Source of the DNA: Topomyia yanbarensis
Lineage: Eukaryota; Arthropoda; Insecta; Diptera; Culicidae
Length of the DNA stretch: 64,000 bases
Assembly (NCBI RefSeq): GCF_030247195.1
Contig: NC_080672.1
Location: forward strand, 157,487,167 to 157,551,166
Direction: 5' to 3'
How positions within the stretch are numbered: the stretch's first letter is position 1; each line of letters starts with the position of its first letter. Position numbers and translations under genes: made by a program. Positions 47,560 through 58,512 of this stretch are shown piece by piece. The notes under the pieces are model-generated. The model had not been told where the DNA came from, did no database searches, and saw nothing but the letters and a program-made list of their open reading frames with translations.

Positions 47560-50500
47560 TCTATTTGGCCACATTGGCCACCATCATCGGTTCCGGAAGC
47601 CTCGGCGGAAGTATCTAAATTCAGAATAACAGTCACATCGGTTTCTCGGAGATGGCTAGACCGATTCGACATAGCTTGGCCTCAAATGAAAGGTATTGCG
47701 TCCCCGTAAATGGTTATTTAATTTCATCCCGATCCGACTTCCGGTTCCGGAGTTACAGGTTGTGGCGTGCGATCACATAGCAAATTGTGATTCAAACCGA
47801 TACTCCGATGAAAGCAAAAAAGGTAAAAATTTCGCTAAAATGTCTCTCAAACAACTTAAATTTGCTGTTCTAGGTCACCGACGGCCAACCAAACTTTCGT
47901 TGACTACATTGACCACCATAGACGGTTCCGGAAGTGCCCGAGAAAAGCGGCCATCTTTCAAAATTTACGAACTCACATCAGTTTCCCGAAAATGGTTGGG
48001 CCGATTTTCATAAACTTAGTCCCAAATGATAGCTATAATATCCCCATAGATGTCAATAAAATTTCGCACGGATCGCTTATATGGGTCCGGAAATATAGAC
48101 TAAATCGTCCGGTCACATATGAAATTCCCATATAAGCCGGAACTCAATTTTTTTTTTTCAAAGGGGAGACCTCATGAAATTTCAGAAATCGAATTCGTAT
48201 TTTTGATGCTAAACATCTTTAAAATGCATGAAACGTCGAGATTTTATGTTATCTCGAAAAATTTTTTTTTTCTAAAAATCGACTTTTTGGGACTGCCGAT
48301 TTCGCACCTTTTTGCCTTTCTCAATTGCTCTGAAAACCGACTTTTTAACGGAGGCCCGGAGGGCCGAGTGACGTATACCATTCGATTCAGTTCGTCGAGT
48401 TCGGCAAATGTCTGTGTGTGTGTATGTATGTGTGTATGTATGTATGTGTGTGTATGTGCGTATGTGTGTGTATGTGACCAAAAATGTCACTCATTTTTCT
48501 CAGAGATGGCTAAACCGATTTTGACAAACTTAGTCTCAAATGAAAGGTGCAACGTTCCCATAGGCTGCCATTGAATTTCTAATGGATCCGACTTCCGGTT
48601 CCGGAATTACAGAGTGATGAGTACGAACACGCAGAAAATGTTGATTTTAATAAATTCTGCAATGAATGTATAAAGGTGAATTTTTTTTCCAAAATATGAC
48701 CACAACTGCTTCGATTTGTAGTATTAGGTCACTAACATCCATTCAAAGTCTATTTTGCCACATTGGCCACCATCATCGGTTCCGGAAGCCCCGGCGGAAG
48801 TATCTAAATTCAGAATAACAGTCACATCGGTTTCTCGGAGATGGCTAGACCGATTCGACTAAGCTTGGCCTCAAATGAAAGGTATTGCGTCCCCGTCAAT
48901 GGCTATTTAATTTCATCCCGATCCGACTTCCGGTTCCGGAGTTACAGGTTGTGGCGTGCGATCACATAGCAAATTGTGATTCAAACCGATACTCCGATGA
49001 AAGCAAAAAAAGTAAAAATTTCGCTAAAATGTCTCTCAAACAACTTAAATTTGCTGTTCTAGGTCACCGACGGCCAACCAAACTTTCGTTGACTACATTG
49101 ACCACCATAGACGGTTCCGGAAGTGCCCGGGAAAAGCGGCCATCTTTCAAAATTTACGAACTCACATCAGTTTCCCGAAAATGGTTGGGCCGATTTTCAC
49201 AAACTTAGTCCCAAATGATAGCTATAATATCCCCATAGATGTTAATAAAATTTCGCACGGATCGCTTATATGGGTCCGGAAATATAGACTAAATCGTCCG
49301 GTCACATATGAAATTCCCATATAAGCCGGAACTCAATTTTTTTTTTCAAAGGGGAGACCTCATGAAATTTCAGAAATCGAATTCGTATTTTTGATGCTAA
49401 ACATCTTTAAAATGCATGAAACGTCGAGATTTTATGTTATCTCGAAAATTTTTTTTTTTTTGGTAAAAATCGACTTTTTGGGACTTTGCCGATTTTGCAC
49501 CTTTTTGCCTTTCTCATATAAAGAAAGGCTATGCAATCACTGTAAAAATCGACTTTTTAACCGAGGCCCGGAGGGCCGAGTATCATACACCATTCGATTC
49601 AGTTCGTCGAGATCGGCAAATGTCTGTGTGTGTATGTATGTATGTGTGTGTGTGTATGTGTGTCATTTAAACTGTATGTGTGTCATTTAAACTCACACAA
49701 TTTTCTCAGAGATGGCTGAACAGATTTTCGCAAACTTAGTTTCATCTGAAAGGTATAACGCTCCCATAAGCTGCTATTGAATTTTTAGTTGATCCGACTT
49801 CCGGTTCCGGAGTTACGGGTTGAAGAGTGCGGTCACACAGCAAATTCCCATATAAACTGGTACCACCATAATGTTCAAATGATGTAAAACATATTAAAAT
49901 TGATGTAACATTACTCTAGTTTGCGGGTCTGGATCACTAATGATCAATCAAAGCAGCTTTGACCACATTGGCCACCTATGACGGTTCATGACGCCCTCGG
50001 GGAACCCGCCAAGTTCCTAAGCTAATATCACACTCATTCCACAACGAATTCTCTACCGATTTTTACGAACTTAATTTCAAATGAAAGATACAGTAATGCC
50101 ATTGACTGCTGCTGAATTTCATTCTGTTCTGACTCTTGCTTCCGGAGTTACAGGGGTGTTAGTAAGGATACACTGGAATTTCCCATATAAATCGGTACAA
50201 TCGTAATACCTCAGAGGCTAAAAACTATTGAAATGGTCACCAAATTACTTCTAATCGTAGATCTAGATCACTGATTGCCAATCAAACATTCTTTGAATAT
50301 ATTGTCCACTATCGACGATTCCGGAAGTCCGGAATTCCGGGCATATTCCACAATTAAAGTCACATCGGTTCATCGGTGATGACTGAACCGATTTTCTCAA
50401 ACCAAGTCTCAAATGGAAGGCAAAATATGCAGTTGAGTATTGCGTAGCCGCCCCTTCCCCCCTCCTCCCCACCTTGCCCTTACACCTCCCTCCTTCATCA

Positions 50501-51703
50501 CTCCCCTCTTCTTGGATCACCCTCACGCCCAGATTTCCTTCATCCACCCCGTATACCGAAATAAGATGAAGGATTTCTGACGCATCCTCCACACCCACTC
50601 TACTAAACCCCCATTCCCTACACGTTCAAACGCATTCCACCAACCTTTGCAAATTATAATCACATGAAGATAACATTGAACTCATGCTTATTAAGCTAAT
50701 TAAATATTATTCTTTTGCCTTTCTTATATAGAAAGGTTATGCAATTGCTCCAAAAACCGACTTTCTAACCGAGGCCCGGAGGGCCGAGTCTCATATAACA
50801 TTCGACTCAGTTCGCCGAGATCGCAAAATATCTGTGTGTATGTATGTATGTGTGTATGTGTATGTGTGTATGTATGTGTGTGTATGTGCGGATTTGTTAA
50901 CAAAATGTCCCAATCGGTTACTAGGAGATGGCTGAACCGACTTTTACAAACTAAGATTCAAATGAAAGGTATAATATTCCCATAGGTTGCTATTGAATTT
51001 CATTTTCAACCGACATCTTGTTCCGAATTACGAGTTGAAGAGTATGGTTACAAAACAAAATTTGTTGATTTTTCCAAATCGGTTTCTCGGAATTTTCTGA
51101 ACCGATTTTGACAAACTTAATTTTAAATGAAAGGTCCATCAGCTGCTGTTGAATTTTGTGTGGATCCGAGTTCTGGTTCCTGAATTACAGGGTGATACGT
51201 ACGATCACGCAGCAAATCCCGATTCTAACGAATTCTGCGATGAATGTAAAAAGGTGATTTTTTTTCCAAAATGTAACCACAACTGTTGAATTTGTAGATC
51301 TAGGTCCCCAACAGTCATTCAAAGTCTCTTTGGCCACACTGGCCACCATCGACGGATCCGGAAGCATCCAAAGTCAGAATAACGGTTATATTGGTTTCTC
51401 GAAAATGGCTAGATTTGCTCAACTTAGTCTCAAATGAAAGGTGTTGCGTCCCCAGAAACTGATATTAAATTCCATCTCCATCCGACTTCCAGCACCGGAG
51501 TTACGGGTTGTGGAGGTCGATCACATAGAAAACTCCGATTCAAACCGATACCGCGATGAATGCAAAAAGGTGCTCTTATATATATACTTATCAAGTGTAA
51601 TATTATTAAATTATTAAATATATTATATTAAATATTAAATCATAGTTTGGAAAAATGAGAAAGGCACAATTGCACCTCTAGGTGGATTAAAACAGGTTTT
51701 TCA
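47560..51703 (+). repeat. Modular repeat array M4
   Basis: Tandem units with starts (TTTTGCCTTTCT...) at about 48306, 49500 and 50717; the first is 5'-truncated. 47560-48306 and 48749-49497 are nearly identical (offset 1,189 bp). Each unit repeats modules of about 335 bp with GATGGCTGAACCGATTTT, CTTAGTCTCAAATGAAAGG, ACTTCCGGTTCCGGAGTTAC and GGTTCCGGAAG. TG/GTAT microsatellites recur at the same place (48412-48478, 49622-49668, 50830-50890). The right end is ATGAGAAAGGCACAATTGCA then CTAGGTGGATTAAAACAGG. Frames of 105-151 codons across it are by-products. Confidence 0.8.
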
Positions 51704-51918
51704 GTTCAATATTACCGTGGCAGTTTTTTCTTCTTCAAAATTTTAGAACTCGAATAATGATTTATTTTCCTGTATATAGTTGTCATGTGATGTACAATAA
51801 TAAAATGTAATATATGCATTTGAAAGCTTTTAATGAATATAAACAACGCACACATTCTTGTGATTCATGATTGAGAAAGGCACAATCGCACCGCTAGGTG
51901 GATTAAAATAGGTTTTTC
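51704..51918 (+). repeat. Short modular-repeat terminal fragment
   Basis: It ends in a second copy of the family right end (TTGAGAAAGGCACAATCGCA, CTAGGTGGATTAAAATAGG). It has no modules of its own. Confidence 0.6.
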
Positions 51919-53159
51919 ATTTAGCATTCTTTATATTCATTTCGTTTATTTGACCTCATTTTATCTATTGTATTGATTTCATTCTTTGTATGAATTCCGA
52001 TCAGTTTTTTATCTCAGACATTTTATTCGTATCATTCATTTAACTTATTCACTTTTTTCGTGTTATGCAATGTTATATTATTTTTCCGTATCACTCATTT
52101 CATTTATTTTAATAATTTGACTAATTCTGTTCATTCATTCATTTTATTCATTTCATCTAGAACATTAATTAGACACAATTTAATTTATTCTATTAATTCT
52201 ACTACTTTTTAATATCGCTGATTTTCCCGCTTTAATTATTTTATTGTTTAAAAACAAAAAAATATTAAAATGTATAGAAAGAAAACATTTTTATTCATTT
52301 TATCACTTTCTCCATTTTGTTCATTTTATTCATTCTATTGATTTTGATTTCATTAACCATCTGCTTACCCTGTTGTTTATGAACAACAACGTTTTCAAAC
52401 AGCTATAATGTTAGGGTTAGACAAAATTTTCTCACATTTTTTTTATAAAACTAATAATTGGGACTATCACCGTTTATTTCAGCGCTAAAAGTTACAAGAA
52501 ATATCCATAGAACTGAAGTTATTGCAATTGTTCTGATTGAATGCCATTGGAGCAGTGCTGTCTGAGATATTTTTAGTTATCTGTCAAATATTATATTTTG
52601 TTATACCTTCGTTGTCTTCAAATATTTTTGAAATCTGATAAATCTTATCAATTTTAAAGACTACTTTTGGCTATCTTTTCTACCTAATCGAACTATAACT
52701 GCAGGAGATGTATATTAAGGTTTGGTATGTAAAAATTGAGCAGCTTCCAACACTGTTAGAGAAGCCTCTATCTTAATCAAAACAGTTTTGTCGTGTTTCT
52801 TCTTATTATTCTAACACTTTTAACGGTTTTGGAACCCTATATGTGCTAGAAAAATATTAGGTATGAAAGGATTAATTTTATCCATCTTATTCATATTATT
52901 TGTCTTATTAATTCAATTATTTTTGTTTGTTTTGTTTTATTTATATTATTTATTTCATTTATTTTAATCATTTTATTAAATTGTTATTTTTTTCCAGTTT
53001 ATATGTTTTACTCAGTTTCTTCATTTCAATAATTCGGTTCAGTCAGTTCTGTTTATTATTGGATGACAGTTTGTTAGCTTGAAACAATTTAATTAACTCT
53101 CTTCATTTCATATATTTTTTAATATAGCCTAATTTTCATTTGAGCTAATTTATATTTGA

Positions 53160-53192
53160 CACGGCTCAATGCGTTAGCACAACTGAGCCGTG
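53160..53192 (-). other. 3' terminal stem-loop, copy 3
   Basis: A perfect 9-bp stem CACGGCTCA/TGAGCCGTG around a 15-nt loop, immediately before the tail. Same position as 1127-1159. Confidence 0.75.
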
Positions 53193-53240
53193 GATCTTTC
53201 GTGTTTTTACAATATGTAAAAATAGAAAAAAGAAATATCG

Positions 53241-54315
53241 CTACAGTCTTATCTTCGGGTCTTGTTGACGCATCTTACTGCTGCGTGTTGAGATCCTCTT
53301 CCTTTGTGGTGAAATATTAGGTGCGTTGTCTGCCGCACCTTGGGGGTCATTCGGTCCGTCTTCTCTCGTGTTTTCGTTTATGTCCATGTCGTCATCGGTA
53401 CTGCATTCATGTTGCTCACGGTCGGATGTTCTTATTTGTTGTTTGTGCTTGCGGGTCGCTATTGCAAATCCTTCTTCATCGGTATTTGATTCCTTATTGG
53501 TGGTGTTAGTTATTGGTTTGGAGACATTTGCTGTAATCGTTGTTTCTTCGATGTAGGTAACGGCAGTTGGTTTAGTGGTACTGGGTTCGATTGTTGTTGA
53601 GCTGGGGTTAGTGAATGCCCCGTCCGCAGTCGTTGGTTTACCAACCGGTTGTGGTTTAGCATACGACGACTTATACCGGCTTTGGTCGTATCACGTGGAT
53701 TTTCCTTGGTGTAGCGGCTGATCAAAATATTGACATGCCTTGGTATCTGCCTTGGATACGTGGTTAGTGTTCGTTGAGAATATTCAACACCTTGAGGTGA
53801 CGTGCATGTGAAAATCAAATAAAAGGGAATTGGTTTTGTCGGACCCATTCTCATCACACGAACACCGTTGCGGAGTCCTGGGAAGAAGTTCCTGCAAGTA
53901 TATTCCATAACACTATTCACCTCTCCGTATTTTGACACGATTTTTTGATAACGGAGGAATGAGTACGTGGTGCCAGGTCATGTATCTTTATTTCAATACT
54001 ATCAAAATCTATATACGTTGGGATACTGTATAAAATGTCATTATATTCGACGACGTGTTTCATGTTGTTCTGAGAAGCTAATGATTTTGCTTGACTAATG
54101 TTTTTGAACATAATCAGTACCGCATGACGTAAATGATGGAATTGCACCGCATTAACTTCTGCTACGTTGAGCTTCATGTTCACTTTCAACATTTGCTCCA
54201 CTTCACGAATTGGTGGTCTTACCGGACATTTCGAGAAGTCTACAGCAACACACTTTGCCCGCAACGGGACATATTCTTGCTTTGTATAGTCCCTCATTGT
54301 TTGTTCACGTTTCAC
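53241..54315 (-). pseudogene. ORF1/gag-like protein, copy 3, two frameshifts
   Basis: Starts MKREQTMRDYTKQEYVPLRA at 54315; CVAVDFSKCPVRPP, REVEQMLKVNMKLNV, LRHAVLIMF and IEIKIHDLAP follow. A frameshift near 53935 leads to MSKYGEVNSV and NFFPGLRNGVRVMRM. A second shift near 53765, at the knuckle, moves into the frame that ends EEGFAIATRKHKQQIRTSDRE, DDDMDIN and a basic KRISTRSSKMRQQD before the stop at 53241-53243. Its C-terminus aligns with copy 1. Total about 355 residues if unbroken. RNA-binding ribonucleoprotein role by analogy. Confidence 0.8.
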
Positions 54316-55060
54316 ACACTAGGTAGAAGGAATCAATTTTTGCCTTTGCAAATAGCAGCGGAGCGATTTCTAGCGTCTGAACTGAGCGAGATGAGAAGCC
54401 AAAGCCAAATAACTTTTTTATTTTTTTTTGCTTCATAATTATTTTGAATTTTTAGTGGTTTTATTATTTTTCTTTAATTTATTCTGTTTATTCGAAGTAT
54501 TATTCGTGCAGGACTCGAAACTGCGCCAATCTTATATCTAGTTGCTCGCCAACTTCGCGTGCGTTCGGCAAACTAATGAATAATACAACAGTGATATGTG
54601 TAAGAAATGTCTCATCTCATTGATAGGTGGATTATATCGGTTTTTCTTTATCTATGCTACATTCCTAATTAATTCAATCCACGTATAATACAAAGGTCAA
54701 GTATAAGAGATAGATTTCTTTAAAGGGTCGTTTCAGAAATTATAAATCAATACTATTTCATTTCTTACTTTATCCACGAATTTTAAAAATTCGAATAAAG
54801 ATTCTCCGAGAGGCGAGCCGATCTTTAGAAAAATTATCCTCGAGTGAAACGTAGACTTCAGAATATTTGGAAAAATCTGCAAAATTTTTAAAATCTGTCA
54901 AAATGTCCGGCTTGACCGGATGTCTGTTCACCTGCGAAAAATCCGGAAGATTACAGATTTGCTACACTGGCTGTGAAATCGAATTATAAGCGTTTAAAAC
55001 ATAACCACTTTTCTATACATACCATTTTTGCTAAAAACTCTTACTAAAATGTGATTGGTT

Positions 55061-55076
55061 GGTTCTGAAAAGGACC
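55061..55076 (-). other. Histone mRNA 3' stem-loop (relic)
   Basis: The minus strand reads GGTCCTTTTCAGAACC followed by AACCA, matching the 6-bp stem, UUUC-type loop and flank of metazoan replication-dependent histone mRNAs, with one stem mismatch. It lies about 40 nt after the H3 stop region. Known: this element is bound by SLBP and directs U7-dependent 3' processing. Confidence 0.75.
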
Positions 55077-55288
55077 GTTTGTTGTTTTGTTCTGGGAGGT
55101 ACACCGAATTTAGGTCCCCGCGGATCCAGCGTGCTAGTTGGATGTCTTTCGACATGATGGTCACTCGCTTGGCGTGGATAGCGCATAGATTGATACACTC
55201 GAACAAACCATCCAGGAAGGCTTGTTGGAGGGTCATTGCGGCTGAGCTCTGGAAGCGTAAATCGGTTTTGAAATCCTGCGCAACCCTA

Positions 55289-55674
55289 CACAGAAAGAAA
55301 TATTTTGTTATTTTAAATTTATTTTCATGCACATATTTGGAGCATGAATATAAATGTAAAATTAAGTTCCACCACAAATACATACAACTTGTGCTTTCTT
55401 CAACGAATTTTAATATAATTTACACGTTGATTGAAAATTACAGCTTTATTAAACGGGATACCAATCCACTTTAATGTAATTTTACTTCAATATTGCTGTA
55501 AAATAAGTGACATGTAATATCACACGAACGAAAGTGTAAAATCATATGCTCTTTGATGCTACCATTGAGTGCAACGAATTAAATATAATTTTCAATCAAA
55601 TTTTTTATTCAAGCTATGTATGCTTACATTCGTATTGATTTACATGTCGTTTAAATTTCATTATTTTTTGTGTG
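55289..55674. mobile_element. MITE E in H3 pseudogene
   Basis: 386 bp with TA on both sides (55287-55288, 55675-55676). The termini CACAGAAAGAAATA and, reversed, CACACAAAAAATAAT are similar to MITE family A. It splits H3 between QRLVR and AQDFK. Confidence 0.8.
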
Positions 55675-55955
55675 TACGTACAAGACGCTGGATGGACAGC
55701 TTGTGGATTAGCAGCTCTGTTGTCTTCTGACAGCGACGCATTTCACGCAGGGCGGCAGTTCTTGGTCGGTAGCGACAGGGTTTTTTAACATCACCCTTGG
55801 CCGGTGATCTTGTAAAAGCAGTAGCTGCACACCAAAAAATATGAGTTTTGTTGTTGACGTAATTGCAAACATCACACAATTCAACAAACCGTAATTCACG
55901 AAATGACGGAACATTACCGTGTTCCGTTTAACTTTACATCAAACATATACTTTAC

Positions 55956-57479
55956 ATGCTCAATGACATAAAACTACACTTACTTGCCAACTTAGACGCA
56001 TCAAAAGGACCTGGACCGGACGGAATAGCACCAATATTTTTAAAAAATCTAGCAGAAGAATTCACTCTACCACTACTACATATTTTCAACATGTCACTGA
56101 AAAATGGAACATTCCCAGAAATATGGAAATCATCCTTTTTAGTACCAATTTTTAAATCAGGCGCTAAATCGGACATCCGAAACCATCGTGGGATTGCCAT
56201 TATATCATGCATTCCAAAATTATTCGAAAAACTAGTAAATGACAAAATATTTCAGCAAATCAAAAATCAAATAACAAGCAAGCAGCATGGCTTTTATAAA
56301 GGCCGCTCAACAACATCAAACCTTTTAGAATTTGTAACATTTACTGTAAATGCAATGGACAATGGCAACCATGTGGAAACACTCTACACAGACTTTAGTA
56401 AAGCATTCGACCGTATTCACATACCTTTATTACTCTTCAAACTGCAAAAATATGGCATAGAAAATAAACTATTGAAATGGCTCGAATCATATTTAACGAA
56501 ACGTCAACAAACAGTTCGCTTTCAGAATATACTCTCGGAACCAATTTCTGTCACCTCTGGCGTACCCCAGGGTTCCCACTTAGGCCCTCTTCTTTTTATT
56601 TTGTACGTTAATGACATTACCTTTATTCTCAAACATCTTAAAGTGCTTGTATATGCAGATGACATGAAACTTTTCATGGAAATAAGAAATGTCAAAGACA
56701 CTGAAATATTCCAAAATGAAATAAATATATTCCACACGTGGTGTAGCAAAAGTCTACTCCAACTTAATGTAAAGAAATGCAACTCAATAACCTTCAGCAG
56801 AAAAATTTCAAATGTTCCCATAGACATACACTTAGGCAACCAACTTGTAGAAAAATGCAAAATTGTACGAGATTTAGGCGTAATCTTAGACTCCAAGCTC
56901 ACATTTGTTGAACATTATAATACAATAATAAATAAAGCAAATAGTATGCTGGGCTTTATTAAACGTTTCAGCTACAATTTTGAAGACCCTTACACAATAA
57001 AATCATTATACAATACATATGTCAGGCCAATTTTGGAATATTGCAGCATAGTATGGAACCCATACACTGTCCTGTACGAAGAACGCATCGAATCAGTCCA
57101 AAAACAATTTATTTTGTACGCGCTTCGTAAACTAAACTGGACGACATTTCCTCTTCCATCGTATAAAGCACGTTGCATGCTCATTAATATACAAACACTC
57201 AAAGAACGCCGCGAATTTGCCATGCTTTACTTTATCAACGACATTATTTCTCAACGTGTACAATCCGCATCATTACTTTCGCAAATAAAATTTTATGTAC
57301 CTAGCCGACAACTAAGAACTCGTAATTTATTCCAAGAACAATCTTTTAGGACAAACTATGCTAAAAATAGCCCCATCAATAGAATGATGCGTCATTATAA
57401 TGAAAATTGTGTAGTAATTGACCATTCCATGTCTAGAAAACAAATCAAATCTGAACTAAACCGTAGAAATAATGTATAG
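55956..57479 (+). CDS. Reverse transcriptase ORF of a 5'-truncated Jockey-like element
   Basis: 507 codons without a stop. The first 8 or so residues (MLNDIKLH) come from the host MITE in frame; the element begins near LDASKGPGPDGI (residues 13-24). RT motifs in order: KQHGFYKGRSTTSNL, YTDFSKAFDRI, SGVPQGSHLGPLLF (about 203-216), the catalytic YADDMKLF (233-240), VRDLGVILDSKLTF and a C-terminal thumb region ending SELNRRNNV. There is no endonuclease, so it cannot move by itself. A short 3' UTR and an AAATAAATAAA tail end at about 57550. It is far less decayed than the other RT copies here. Clade by similarity of motifs; fairly sure of RT. Confidence 0.85.
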   Translation: MLNDIKLHLLANLDASKGPGPDGIAPIFLKNLAEEFTLPLLHIFNMSLKNGTFPEIWKSSFLVPIFKSGAKSDIRNHRGIAIISCIPKLFEKLVNDKIFQQIKNQITSKQHGFYKGRSTTSNLLEFVTFTVNAMDNGNHVETLYTDFSKAFDRIHIPLLLFKLQKYGIENKLLKWLESYLTKRQQTVRFQNILSEPISVTSGVPQGSHLGPLLFILYVNDITFILKHLKVLVYADDMKLFMEIRNVKDTEIFQNEINIFHTWCSKSLLQLNVKKCNSITFSRKISNVPIDIHLGNQLVEKCKIVRDLGVILDSKLTFVEHYNTIINKANSMLGFIKRFSYNFEDPYTIKSLYNTYVRPILEYCSIVWNPYTVLYEERIESVQKQFILYALRKLNWTTFPLPSYKARCMLINIQTLKERREFAMLYFINDIISQRVQSASLLSQIKFYVPSRQLRTRNLFQEQSFRTNYAKNSPINRMMRHYNENCVVIDHSMSRKQIKSELNRRNNV

Positions 57480-57550
57480 TATATAAGTAAATATTGTAAA
57501 ACCATTCTATGTAGTCTACATAGGCTTGACGAAAAAAAAAAATAAATAAA
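55981..57550 (+). mobile_element. 5'-truncated non-LTR retrotransposon insertion
   Basis: Limits are set by comparison with intact MITE A copies. The host sequence TCCTAC between ACACT and CATKCAG seems lost, and no TSD is obvious, so the insertion may have deleted a few target bases. Confidence 0.75.
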
Positions 57551-57570
57551 CATTCAGAACAAACGCTATA

Positions 57571-58327
57571 TCGTCGCTGTTGTGCTATCTTATGACAAAC
57601 GCCATTTTGGTGTAAACTGAGTTAGATATGCAACATTACTAATCTGAAAATTCTCTACAAAATGGCGTTTTCGGAATTTTGAAATTTAGGTATAGTGAAA
57701 AAAGTGATGAGAAATTGTTAGTTTTTTGCTACAAATCACTGTATCTTGGGATTCGCTTAAGTAATGTAGAAGTTTTAGATGTTTTATATGTAAAAATGTC
57801 TGAGGAACACAATGGCATAATAATTTTTAAAATAAAAATACATGTATTGCGAGAAATATGCAGTTTTACTTTTAAATTGGCAATATTTCATGTTTGGCAA
57901 CACTGTAATTAAAAATTACTATTTTTTCTAGATTGCTTGTTCAATTTCCTTCAAAATGCATCTCATCGATTGTTTCTAGGCCGAATAAAGTCGAATATAT
58001 TAATAAAAGTTAATAATTGATGCTTTTTTCTATGGAAAATTTTCCATGCACAATTATGACACGCCATACAAATTTTGCCATCAGTACACGCCTACGACAC
58101 GTGTGAGTGCGACTTTTGTTTTCATTTATAGTGAAAACTCGCAACATAGTCAACCGAACTTCGTAATATTTGAGAATTTAATACAGAATAGATTGAGGCA
58201 TTAATTGTCTTCTTTGAATTGTTTTTACCATTTATAAGTTTCAAGATATTCAATCTCAAACTTTAAAAATCGTTTTTCTCGAAATGTGCTAAATGGCGCT
58301 TGTCATAAGATAGCACAACAGCGACGA
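57571..58327. mobile_element. MITE C, 757 bp
   Basis: TIRs of about 37 bp open TCGTCGCTGTTGTGCTATCT and continue into TATGACAARCGCCATTT; TA lies on both sides (57569-57570, 58328-58329). AT-rich inside; the 77-codon frame at 57679 has no known domain. Nested in MITE A. Confidence 0.85.
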
Positions 58328-58512
58328 TATGTGGAGTAAAATTACGTGATTTGCGAAATTCAACGTCATGTAAAATTAAAATCAAACGTAAAACTCAGTC
58401 ATTTTTTATGCTCGTATATGCCAGGGTCAGGCGAGGTAAATTTACACGATTTTTTCTAGGTGCGTGTGATTTGACTGGTGGCCCGTTGCAGCTTCTCGAT
58501 GGGCAACACATA

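Larger units (their letters stand above)
53146..54420 (-). mobile_element. ORF1-only non-LTR retroelement, copy 3
   Basis: It shares the 3' hairpin, the block GCTAACGCATTGAGCCGTG and the C-terminal ORF end with copy 1. ORF1 is followed directly by the 3' UTR and tail; no RT is present. The 5' limit is approximate, and I could not confirm a TSD because both flanks are degenerate repeats. Confidence 0.7.
51919..54650 (+). repeat. Degenerate TTATTCATTT repeat tract with family right end
   Basis: Imperfect TTTATT/TTCATTT/ATTTTAT units fill 51930-52350, 52870-53130 and 54420-54490. The right end 54596-54650 is ATGTGTAAGAAATGTCTCAT, then GGTGGATTATATCGGTTTTTC. 54490-54635 matches 1966-2110 in reverse. 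The ORF1-only element 53146-54420 is inserted in it, with repeat sequence on both sides. Confidence 0.6.
55828..58467. mobile_element. MITE family A copy, split by two insertions
   Basis: Its halves (55828-55980 and 57551-57570 plus 58328-58467) align with the intact copy 28226-28539. The RT insertion interrupts after ACATAAAACTACACT, and MITE C interrupts at ACGCTATA/TGTGGAG. Together they stretch a roughly 315-bp MITE to 2.6 kb. It is itself inserted in the H3 pseudogene; its TA flanks are degraded. Confidence 0.8.

Noticed and set aside
47696..49208. Two similar plus-strand ORFs of 105 and 107 codons (47696-48013, 48885-49208)
   Set aside because: Their similarity comes from the near-identical repeat segments they lie in; the codons show no coding pattern and other repeat copies break the frame.
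55055..55474. Plus-strand 139-codon ORF
   Set aside because: It is the antisense of the histone H3 relic plus MITE E.
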